Shown: positions 1 through 5,305 of the stretch, one piece after another | Position numbering within the stretch: the first letter of the stretch is position 1 | How the letters are laid out: every line of letters begins with the position of its first letter | Assembly (NCBI GenBank): GCA_903908785.1 | Contig: CAIVTL010000363.1 | Location: 1-5,847 of the forward strand | Direction of reading: 5' to 3' | Length of the DNA stretch: 5,847 nt | Source: Caldifarciminota bacterium | GTDB taxonomy: Bacteria > Hydrothermota > Tepidihabitantia > Tepidihabitantales > Tepidihabitantaceae | Made by a program: the position numbers and the translations under genes | The notes under the pieces: model-generated | Databases searched by the model: none | What the model was told of the DNA's origin: nothing | Seen by the model: the letters and a program-made list of their open reading frames with translations, nothing else

Positions 1-908
1 GACTCTTCGGCCACCGAGTCGTTGTCCTGAATCACCGACCAGACCACATACGGCCCGCCGAAGCTCGTATCCGGCCACGTGCGTGTATTCGAGAAGACCG
101 GCGGGCGCAGATCCCAGTCCGGGATGTTGCAGGTCGAAATCTGCATCATCGTCGCGACGTTGATGAAGTTCTTGGCCGCGCCGTTCTGGCTCATCGCGGC
201 GGCCACGCCGTTTGCCCCGCTGAAATGCCCGGGCACGACCCATTCGTATATCCACCGGATGTCATTGCTGCCCAGGTTGTCCGAGAACGTCATGTTGTCC
301 CGGATGACGAGGCACGGCCAGTAGTAGTCGCCGGACATCGGCACTTTGACCTTGCCTTTGGCCACGATGTTCTTGATGTGCTGCTCGGTGGCGACGTAGG
401 GGATACCTTGGACGATCTCGTACTGCCAGGTTACGGCGCTCATCCAAGCCGCGCCATAGTACATCGGAGTGACGTAGACCGGCGCATCCGGCAAGTAGTT
501 ACCGAGGAACCGGTAGGGGTCCTGCCAGAAGTCGATACCGTCAACGTACAGGCCGAACGAGTCCTGGTACTCGTAGATGTCCTGCACCGAGCCTGAGCCC
601 AGCGTATCTATCTCCATGATGGCCGGGTCCGGCGGGTCAAGCTGCATCGATTCCGGGGCGGGGGCCTCGCCGGTGGTCCAGTCAACGAGGCCGACTCTCG
701 ACCATTGGCCGCCCGGATACGGAGTCAGGTCCCAGTGAGTCCGGGTCGAATCGAACTGGGTCCACATGAAGACGGAACTGTTCTGCTTAAACTTGCCATA
801 GGTGCCGATGATAGACGGCACCTCGTGGCTCTCGATCATCAAATCCTGCGCGGGCAGCCACGCGGCCAACCCGGCGACAAAGAACAGGGACAGACACTGT
901 CTGGTCAT
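1..908 (-). CDS. Secreted protein of unknown function, N-terminal 302 residues (runs off the left edge)
   Basis: The minus-strand frame is open without a stop from an ATG at 908 to the window edge, so at least 302 codons are present and the C-terminus is missing. The start is supported by AGGAGG at 918-913, four bases upstream. Residues 1-20 look like a Sec signal peptide: an Arg near the N-terminus, a hydrophobic stretch (LSLFFVAGLAAWL), then a likely signal peptidase I site after LPA (residue 20). It is not a lipoprotein, as no Cys follows the site. The mature part is rich in Trp, Tyr, Asp and Asn, has only two cysteines (about 199 and 260), and contains no motif I recognise with confidence. 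The segment near 287-297 (PYVVWSVIQDN) faintly recalls Omp28-type outer-membrane proteins of Bacteroidetes-like bacteria, but this is weak. I infer an exported extracytoplasmic protein. Being divergent from liv, it need not share its function. Confidence 0.8.
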   Translation of the reverse strand, partial: MTRQCLSLFFVAGLAAWLPAQDLMIESHEVPSIIGTYGKFKQNSSVFMWTQFDSTRTHWDLTPYPGGQWSRVGLVDWTTGEAPAPESMQLDPPDPAIMEIDTLGSGSVQDIYEYQDSFGLYVDGIDFWQDPYRFLGNYLPDAPVYVTPMYYGAAWMSAVTWQYEIVQGIPYVATEQHIKNIVAKGKVKVPMSGDYYWPCLVIRDNMTFSDNLGSNDIRWIYEWVVPGHFSGANGVAAAMSQNGAAKNFINVATMMQISTCNIPDWDLRPPVFSNTRTWPDTSFGGPYVVWSVIQDNDSVAEE

Positions 909-1200
909 ATAGCCTCCTCTGAGCAAACCTGCCATAATCAGTCTAGAAGGACTCAGAGCCAAGTCAAGGCAAGTCGGCCGTAAGTTCGGCCGTGCGGAGA
1001 CAGGGCAGAGGCCGCAGGCAGCAAGTCGCGGAGGGCAAGCCCGAGAACCGCCACCGATCTCGGTGACATCCACGGAGGGAAGCGTCGGCCGGCAAGTCAG
1101 ATGACACCGCGCGTCTGAACCGACCCAAGTGGCCGACCGAGGCTGTGTTGGGTGCTGCGAAGGTCGTCAGAACAGTGGCCTTGGGAATCGCGGTGCGAAC
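909..1200. other. Divergent intergenic region, left part, no gene seen
   Basis: I see no convincing gene here. Next to the minus-strand gene lie its leader and candidate promoter. Further right the sequence is G+C rich and slightly repetitive: TCGGCCGT occurs at 974-981 and again at 986-993, and AAGTC-type words recur around 961-985 and 1023-1027. A short inverted repeat, CCGAGA (1041-1046) with TCTCGG (1058-1063), could form a six-pair stem with an 11-base loop. The frames open here on both strands have no ribosome binding site or recognisable protein features. The 12-bp repeat described at 1201-1452 may begin, in weaker form, within the last 50 bases or so. Confidence 0.5.
940..967 (-). promoter_or_regulatory. 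Candidate sigma70-type promoter for the minus-strand secreted protein gene
   Basis: Read on the minus strand, TTGACT (967-962, five of six to TTGACA) is followed after 16 bases by TAGACT (945-940, four of six to TATAAT). Transcription would start near 933, giving a leader of roughly 25 bases that carries the AGGAGG ribosome binding site at 918-913. Spacing and position fit, but short matches like this arise by chance and the genome's own promoter consensus is unknown. Confidence 0.4.
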
Positions 1201-1217
1201 CGTCCTCAGGACGGTTC
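1197..1217. other. Perfect short hairpin (9-bp stem, 3-base loop)
   Basis: GAACCGTCC (1197-1205) and GGACGGTTC (1209-1217) are perfect reverse complements separated by TCA. The stem is stable, but no run of T follows on either strand, so it is not a standard intrinsic terminator. It sits at the left end of the 12-bp tandem repeat and could be a by-product of that repeat, a protein binding site or an RNA structure in the liv leader. Confidence 0.5.
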
Positions 1218-1452
1218 CCGGGGTGGTATCCAAGGTGACACCGGCGGGCTTTCAGGAGTCGACTTTCAGCCCAATTCCGACGCCGGTCTGCGGCGCGATG
1301 CCGAGCGTGATTTGGCGGCTGATTCTGAAGGGCATGGCCGTGCTCACTCTCCTGCCGATTCGCACGGCCTCTTGCAGGCCGAGACCCAAGGCGATTGCCG
1401 ACGCGATTGTGCGGGCGGTTTGCAGGCCGACTTGAAGAGTGACTCGCCTGGC
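1201..1452. repeat. Degenerate tandem repeat with a 12-bp period, about 21 units
   Basis: Writing the sequence in rows of 12 from 1201 to 1452 gives 21 rows with clear columns and no indels. G is first in 15 rows, A second in 14, a pyrimidine third in 20, T fourth in 14, G tenth in 16 and a pyrimidine last in 19. The consensus is approximately GATTYNCAGGSY. Units at 1369 and 1417 share TTGCAGGCC; GATT begins the units at 1309, 1321, 1357, 1393 and 1405. Because 12 is a multiple of three, frames stay open on both strands and encode tetrapeptide patterns: Asp every fourth residue on plus (LRRD-AERD-LAAD), a hydrophobic residue at the second place of most tetrads on minus (RISR-QITL-GIAP). I see no start signal, signal peptide or known domain in those frames. 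It may be non-coding tandem DNA in the liv leader or a decayed repeat-protein gene; I cannot decide. Confidence 0.75.
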
Positions 1453-1581
1453 AAGGCGCAGCGTTCCTTTGTCTGTGCCGAGGTCCTTTGTGCTCGAATC
1501 CGGCATTGAATTTCAGCGTTCAGTGGCTGGCTTTTGGGTGTGCGCGCGGCTTGACTTCTGGGGTGGTTTTGGGATTCTAGA

Positions 1582-2472
1582 TTGCACGTGTCGTACTTCC
1601 TCCAGCAGTTAATCAACGGGTTGCAGCTCGGCTTCGTGTATGCCCTGATTGCGCTGGGGTACACGATGGTCTATGGCATCGTGCGGCTCATCAACTTCGC
1701 GCACGGGGACGTGTTCATGGTGGGCGCGTATGTCGGGTTCTATGCGCTGGCCAGTTGGAAGCTGCCCTGGCCGCTGGCAATCGTCGTGGCGATGGTCGGG
1801 TGCGCGGCCGTGGGCATGTTCATCGAGCGCGTCGCCTACCGGCCCCTGCGGAGCGCCCCGCGCATATCCGCGCTGATAACCGCGATGGGCGTGTCGCTGT
1901 TCCTTGAGTATTTCACAAGCCTGCGGTTCATGTTCGGGCCGGACTACCGGGCGTTCCCGAGGCCGTTTGCCGTCACGTCGTTCAACATCGGCGGCGTGTC
2001 GGTGAGCAATATCCAAATCATCGTGTTCGCGGTCTCGACTCTCCTGATGGTCGCGCTGACCTTGTTCGTGAACAAGACCAAGACCGGATTGGCGATGCGG
2101 GCGGTTTCGTATGACCATGACACCGCGCGGCTGATGGGTATCAACGTTGACTGGATTATCTCGGTGACCTTCGGTGTAGGCTCGGCCCTGGCCGGTGCCG
2201 GCGGCGTGCTGTACGGGATTGCGTACCCGCAGATTAACCCGTTCATGGGCGTGATGCCCGGTCTAAAGGCATTTGTGGCCGCGGTGCTGGGCGGAATCGG
2301 CGTGATTCCCGGCGCGATGCTTGGCTCACTCATCATGGGCGTGGTCGAGACATTCACGTCCGCCTACATCTCTTCGACGCTGCGCGACGCGGTGGCGTTC
2401 GGGATACTGATACTGGTGCTGCTGGTGCGGCCGGCAGGGATACTGGGCAAGCCGACGCGGGAGAAGGTGTAG
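1582..2472 (+). CDS. livH: Branched-chain amino acid ABC transporter permease, LivH type
   Basis: This is one of two inner-membrane permeases of a Liv-type hydrophobic amino acid importer; with LivM it forms the substrate channel. The 296-residue product has the family's usual length and a run of hydrophobic segments. Family signatures are the N-terminal YFLQQLINGLQLG (5-17), then YGIVRLINFAHGD (31-43), the cytoplasmic coupling loop with RAVSYDHDTARLMGI (173-187) that contacts the ATPases, and VLGGIGVIPGA (235-245) before the last helices. It is the first gene of the operon. No ATG is available: the start is TTG at 1582, with a weak GGGA seven bases upstream, or GTG at 1588, which would give the compact N-terminus MSYFLQQ typical of the family. 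An in-frame stop at 1552-1554 limits extension. The reported substrate class (Leu/Ile/Val or related amides, such as urea) cannot be resolved from the permease alone. Confidence 0.95.
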   Translation: MHVSYFLQQLINGLQLGFVYALIALGYTMVYGIVRLINFAHGDVFMVGAYVGFYALASWKLPWPLAIVVAMVGCAAVGMFIERVAYRPLRSAPRISALITAMGVSLFLEYFTSLRFMFGPDYRAFPRPFAVTSFNIGGVSVSNIQIIVFAVSTLLMVALTLFVNKTKTGLAMRAVSYDHDTARLMGINVDWIISVTFGVGSALAGAGGVLYGIAYPQINPFMGVMPGLKAFVAAVLGGIGVIPGAMLGSLIMGVVETFTSAYISSTLRDAVAFGILILVLLVRPAGILGKPTREKV

Positions 2473-2477
2473 CGGGG

Positions 2478-2591
2478 AATGACGAATTCCGAAGTCCGAA
2501 TGACGAATCAAGCCCGAATGAAAGGAAATGACCCAATGGGAACTGGCGCTTGGTCATTGAATCGTCATTCGAGCTTCGAGCTTCGGACTTG
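2478..2591. repeat. Intergenic repeat element, copy 1 (livH-livM gap)
   Basis: This 114-bp stretch matches 3559-3672 with only two mismatches (2539 and 2586), at a constant offset of 1081. It fills nearly the whole livH-livM gap, starting five bases after the livH stop and ending six bases before the livM ATG. It has internal short repeats (CGAATGA-type words on the left, GAGCTTC twice on the right). It can fold: CGAATGACGAATCAA (2497-2511) pairs with TTGAATCGTCATTCG (2557-2571) at 14 of 15 positions, and AATGACCCAA (2527-2536) pairs with TTGGTCATT (2550-2558) apart from one bulged base. No target duplication, transposase or T-run is seen. It resembles a REP/BIME-like dispersed extragenic element more than a mobile gene. 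Confidence 0.9.
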
Positions 2592-2597
2592 GGAGCC

Positions 2598-3563
2598 ATG
2601 AGCGCAAAACGAGGCAATGCCGGTGTTATCGCTCTGCTCGCAGCGCTGGGTGTGTTCGTAGTCATCGAGGCTCTTATACTCATCGGTGCGCTAAACCCCT
2701 ACTGGCAGCAGATAATTTGCCTGGCCGGAATCATGACCATCTCCGGGTTGGGCCTGAACCTCATCTATGGTTACACCGGGCAGTTCTCGCTGGGCCATGC
2801 CGCGTTCTACGGGATTGGCGCGTATACGGCTGCGCTCCTGACTCGAAGCATCGGCGGCCACAACCCAGTAATTCTGCTGCTAGGGTTGGTTGCCGGAGGG
2901 GCGTTGGCCGGCCTCATCGCCCTGCTCATCGGCTTGCCGATACTCCGGCTCAAGTCCGACTACCTCGGTATCGCGACGCTCGGCTTCGGCATCATCGTGA
3001 AGGTGCTGTTCGACAACTCGGACAAAGTGATTCCGATGATGGGCGGGTCCCGGGGTATGAGTTCGATACCGAAGCTGACTACGTTCCTCTGGGTGTTCCC
3101 GCTGGCGGTGATTGCGGTCGTGGTCATGCGCAACATCGTCTTCTCGGGCATCGGCCGGGCCCTCATTTCGGTGCGCGAGGATGAACTGGCGGCTGAGGCT
3201 GTCGGTATCGATAGCACGCGCTACAAGACGCTCGGATTTGTTATCGGTTGCGTGTTTGCGGGCGTTGCCGGCGGCTTGTACGCGCACCTGTATGTGTTCC
3301 TGCACCCGTCCAACTTCGATTTCCTGAAGTCGATTGATGTGCTGCTGATTGTTGTGTTGGGCGGGCTCGGCAGTATCTCCGGCACCGTTGTCGCCGCGGT
3401 CGCGTGGACCTTCCTGCTTGAGGGCCTGAGGATTCTGTTGCCCCCGGCAGTCCAGGACTGGCGCTGGGTCATCTATCCGCTGCTGCTCATCATCTTCATG
3501 CTGGTCAGGCCGGGAGGCATCTTTGCCGGGACCGAATTCGGGTTCCTTAGGCCAAGGAAATGA
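2598..3563 (+). CDS. livM: Branched-chain amino acid ABC transporter permease, LivM type
   Basis: This is the second inner-membrane permease, partner of LivH. From the ATG at 2598 it has 321 residues, normal for LivM proteins without the long N-terminal extension of E. coli. Visible signatures are LNLIYGYTGQFSLGHAAFYG (53-72), the cytoplasmic coupling loop GRALISVREDELAAEAVGID (186-205), and VVLGGLGSISGT (252-263), with hydrophobic helices throughout and a basic C-terminus (LRPRK). The frame stays open upstream to a TTG at 2550, but codons 2550-2591 lie in the repeat element whose near-identical copy before livG is not coding, so I reject that extension. The ribosome binding site is poor: GGGAG at 2591-2595 is only two bases from the ATG, so translation may depend on coupling to livH. 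The stop TGA (3561-3563) is the first part of repeat copy 2. Confidence 0.94.
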   Translation: MSAKRGNAGVIALLAALGVFVVIEALILIGALNPYWQQIICLAGIMTISGLGLNLIYGYTGQFSLGHAAFYGIGAYTAALLTRSIGGHNPVILLLGLVAGGALAGLIALLIGLPILRLKSDYLGIATLGFGIIVKVLFDNSDKVIPMMGGSRGMSSIPKLTTFLWVFPLAVIAVVVMRNIVFSGIGRALISVREDELAAEAVGIDSTRYKTLGFVIGCVFAGVAGGLYAHLYVFLHPSNFDFLKSIDVLLIVVLGGLGSISGTVVAAVAWTFLLEGLRILLPPAVQDWRWVIYPLLLIIFMLVRPGGIFAGTEFGFLRPRK

Positions 3564-3672
3564 CGAATTCCGAAGTCCGAATGACGAATCAAGCCCGAAT
3601 GAAAGGAAATGACCCAATGAGAACTGGCGCTTGGTCATTGAATCGTCATTCGAGCTTCGAGCTTCGAACTTG
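3559..3672. repeat. Intergenic repeat element, copy 2 (livM-livG gap)
   Basis: This is the second full copy of the element at 2478-2591, with two differences in 114 bases. The same hairpin is possible, with the arms at 3578-3592 and 3638-3652. Its left end overlaps the livM stop codon: the shared AATGACGAATTCC begins at 3559 and its TGA (3561-3563) ends livM. Its right end stops eight bases before the livG ATG at 3681, so the livG translation start region is largely element-derived. It may act as an intercistronic structure affecting mRNA stability or ATPase-to-permease ratio; that role is inferred only from location and folding. Confidence 0.9.
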
Positions 3673-3680
3673 AGACCTAG

Positions 3681-4442
3681 ATGAGCGTGCTGCTTGAGGC
3701 GAAAGCCCTCACCAAGGCCTTCGGCGGCCTGGTGGCCGTTCACGACTTCACCATGTCCATTGCCGAGCACGAACTGGTCGGCCTGATTGGGCCGAACGGC
3801 GCGGGCAAGACCACCGTGTTCAATTTGATTACCGGAATGTACGTACCGACCTCGGGAGCGGTTAGGTTCAATGGCGCGGATATCGGCGGGATGAAACCGC
3901 ACCGCATCTACCAGCGCGGGATTGCGCGCACCTTCCAGAACATCCGGTTGTTCAAGCAGCTTTCGGTGCTCGACAACATCCGGGTTGCGCATCATCACCG
4001 GGGCGAGGCCGGGCTGCTGAGCACGGTCCTGCGCGGGCCGGGGTTCAAGCGCGAGGAACGGCAGGTGACTGAACGGGCGACCGAGTTGCTCTCGATTCTC
4101 GGGCTGGAGGGGAGAAGGGACGAACTGGCGCGGAACCTGCCGTACGGAGAGCAACGGCGGCTGGAGATTGCGAGGGCGCTCGTGTCCGACCCGAAGCTGC
4201 TGCTGCTGGACGAACCCGCGGCCGGGATGAACCCGTCCGAAGTCGGAACCCTGATGGAGCTGATTCGATTCGTTCGGGAGCGGTTCAAGCTGACCGTGCT
4301 GCTGATTGAGCACCAGATGAAGGTTGTGATGGGCGTGTGCGAACGGGTCGTGGTGATGGACTTCGGTGAGGTAATCGCGCAGGGTGCGCCTGAGGCGATA
4401 CAGCAAGACCCGAAGGTCATAGAGGCATACTTGGGGAAATGA
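3681..4442 (+). CDS. livG: Branched-chain amino acid ABC transporter ATP-binding protein, LivG type
   Basis: This cytoplasmic ATPase subunit pairs with LivF and powers transport through LivH-LivM. The 253-residue product is the standard LivG length and appears intact. Motifs in order: Walker A GPNGAGKTT (37-45), Q-loop Gln86 in ARTFQNIRLF, the ABC signature in the LivG form LPYGEQRR (153-160) followed by LEIARAL, Walker B LLLLDEP (173-179) with catalytic Glu178, the LivG-type D-loop AGMNPSE (181-187), and the switch His211 in LLIEHQMK. The C-terminus EAYLGK is typical of the family. AGMNPSE and LPYGEQ distinguish LivG from LivF. The ATG at 3681 has no strong Shine-Dalgarno sequence; the bases before it derive from repeat copy 2 and a short tail. 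Its TGA stop (4440-4442) lies in the start of the third repeat copy. Confidence 0.96.
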   Translation: MSVLLEAKALTKAFGGLVAVHDFTMSIAEHELVGLIGPNGAGKTTVFNLITGMYVPTSGAVRFNGADIGGMKPHRIYQRGIARTFQNIRLFKQLSVLDNIRVAHHHRGEAGLLSTVLRGPGFKREERQVTERATELLSILGLEGRRDELARNLPYGEQRRLEIARALVSDPKLLLLDEPAAGMNPSEVGTLMELIRFVRERFKLTVLLIEHQMKVVMGVCERVVVMDFGEVIAQGAPEAIQQDPKVIEAYLGK

Positions 4443-4482
4443 CGAATGACGAAGCCCGAATGACGATTCAAGCCCGAATGAA
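4438..4482. repeat. Short degenerate copy of the intergenic repeat element (after livG)
   Basis: These 45 bases carry the element's vocabulary without its full length. CGAATGACGATTCAA (4457-4471) is identical to the reverse complement of the right hairpin arm of copy 1 (2557-2571), and CAAGCCCGAATGAA (4469-4482) matches the left part of copies 1 and 2. Within it, GAAGCCCGAATGACGA and its neighbour form imperfect direct repeats. As in copy 2, the left end AAATGACGAA supplies the stop codon of the preceding gene. It also extends the open frame of the following lipoprotein gene upstream to 4439, which confuses start prediction. Confidence 0.7.
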
Positions 4483-5305
4483 GGCTGGAGGCGTGGTTCC
4501 AATGGCCGGCATCATCGCCATTGCCGGCGCCGTCATGCTTGCGGCGGGTTGCGGCCCCGCAAGTCCAAGAGCGAAGACTAGGCCCCGAGTTGTTGAGCCG
4601 ATGGAGGTTTCATACGACCCCTTGTACGCGCGGGAGATGACGGCGACAGAGACAAAGAAGTTCTATGCTCTAAGGTTTGCATCGGCTGCAGATGGCCGTG
4701 GTGCGAAGGCAACTTCCTACTTCGACCACGTAGGAAGAGGAGAGCCCGTAGCATACGCCGTTGGGGGGCACCCGCTGCTTGGCCTGCTGGGGGACGACGC
4801 GAAGATATACGTTGTATGCAGACCTTACCATCCATGGGCTCCCCACCTAGCAGTTACGTTGAGAGACAGAGTCTACGAGATGCCGTCTGGTTTGAACGCA
4901 TTGCTTCGCGACGCCGGGTGGCGATTCGAGGCTGATGAAGTCCCCGATTGGGCCAGATTGTATGTGCTTTTCCGGCTTGGCGATTCGTGCGCGACCATGC
5001 GGAAGCGGTGGCTCTGGGCCGAAGGCAAGCGGCCTGTCGTTCCATCCGTCGTCTTTGATTCGGTACGGGTTGAGCCGTGGGGATGGGTGAATTCGAAGAG
5101 GGTCGTCGTGTCGTTGAAACTGGATGGTCGCCCACAGGAGGTAGTGATGTTCATGGCGATCGTTGAGACGTCCCGCGGTGATACTCTCTATGTTCCCAGC
5201 TCAGGCGGTATCGACTGGATTGAATTGGGGCTGCTGGACGACGTAACGTCCGGAATGTGCATTGTGCCGAACGAACATCTGTATTTGGGCAAGGCGGAAG
5301 GATGA
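4478..5305 (+). CDS. Putative lipoprotein of unknown function between livG and livF
   Basis: I do not recognise this protein. From the ATG at 4478 it has 275 residues. The N-terminus is a lipoprotein signal: Lys2, a hydrophobic segment (GIIAIAGAVM) and the lipobox LAAGC with lipidated Cys at residue 25, so it is probably membrane-anchored outside the cytoplasm. A Pro/Arg/Lys-rich linker follows, then a mixed globular region with many aromatic residues and no repeats or known motif. Three starts compete: ATG 4439 overlaps the livG stop but its first codons are repeat-derived; ATG 4478 gives the best signal peptide; ATG 4502 has GGAGG (4487-4491) ten bases upstream but lacks a basic residue. 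It is too short for, and unlike, a LivK binding protein. Its codon use looks less G/C-biased than that of livG or livF (ATA, CTA, AGA and TGT appear), hinting at later arrival. Its last four bases, ATGA, overlap livF, so the two are probably translationally coupled. Confidence 0.75.
   Translation: MKAGGVVPMAGIIAIAGAVMLAAGCGPASPRAKTRPRVVEPMEVSYDPLYAREMTATETKKFYALRFASAADGRGAKATSYFDHVGRGEPVAYAVGGHPLLGLLGDDAKIYVVCRPYHPWAPHLAVTLRDRVYEMPSGLNALLRDAGWRFEADEVPDWARLYVLFRLGDSCATMRKRWLWAEGKRPVVPSVVFDSVRVEPWGWVNSKRVVVSLKLDGRPQEVVMFMAIVETSRGDTLYVPSSGGIDWIELGLLDDVTSGMCIVPNEHLYLGKAEG

Noticed and set aside
225..596. Plus-strand open frame of 123 codons
   Set aside because: It is antisense to the secreted protein gene, which has a signal peptide, AGGAGG site and an uninterrupted 302-codon frame.
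1129..1509. Open frames on both strands in the livH upstream region (plus 1129-1509 and 1145-1435, minus 1252-1506)
   Set aside because: They stay open because the 12-bp period avoids stops. No ribosome binding site, signal peptide or known domain is seen, and opposite frames look equally good. A decayed repeat-protein gene cannot be excluded.
1551..1579. Possible promoter for livH (TTGACT at 1551-1556)
   Set aside because: No acceptable -10 box follows at the right distance, and the implied transcription start would fall at or after the start codon.
1609..2118. Minus-strand open frame of 169 codons within livH
   Set aside because: It is a shadow of livH, with charged low-complexity composition and no features of its own.
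2478..3672. CRISPR or insertion sequence as explanation for the paired 114-bp repeats
   Set aside because: There are only two full copies about 1 kb apart with a whole gene between them, the repeat is too long for CRISPR, and there is no transposase or terminal inverted repeat pair around livM.
2880..4502. A 540-codon open frame on the minus strand
   Set aside because: It lies antisense to livM and livG, whose motifs are unmistakable, and it reads through repeat copy 2. It shows no start signal, domain or credible composition; it is a high-GC shadow.
4478..5305. The lipoprotein as the operon's LivK-type substrate-binding protein
   Set aside because: It is about 100 residues too short and lacks the recognisable N-terminal lobe pattern of that family; the binding protein is presumably encoded elsewhere.
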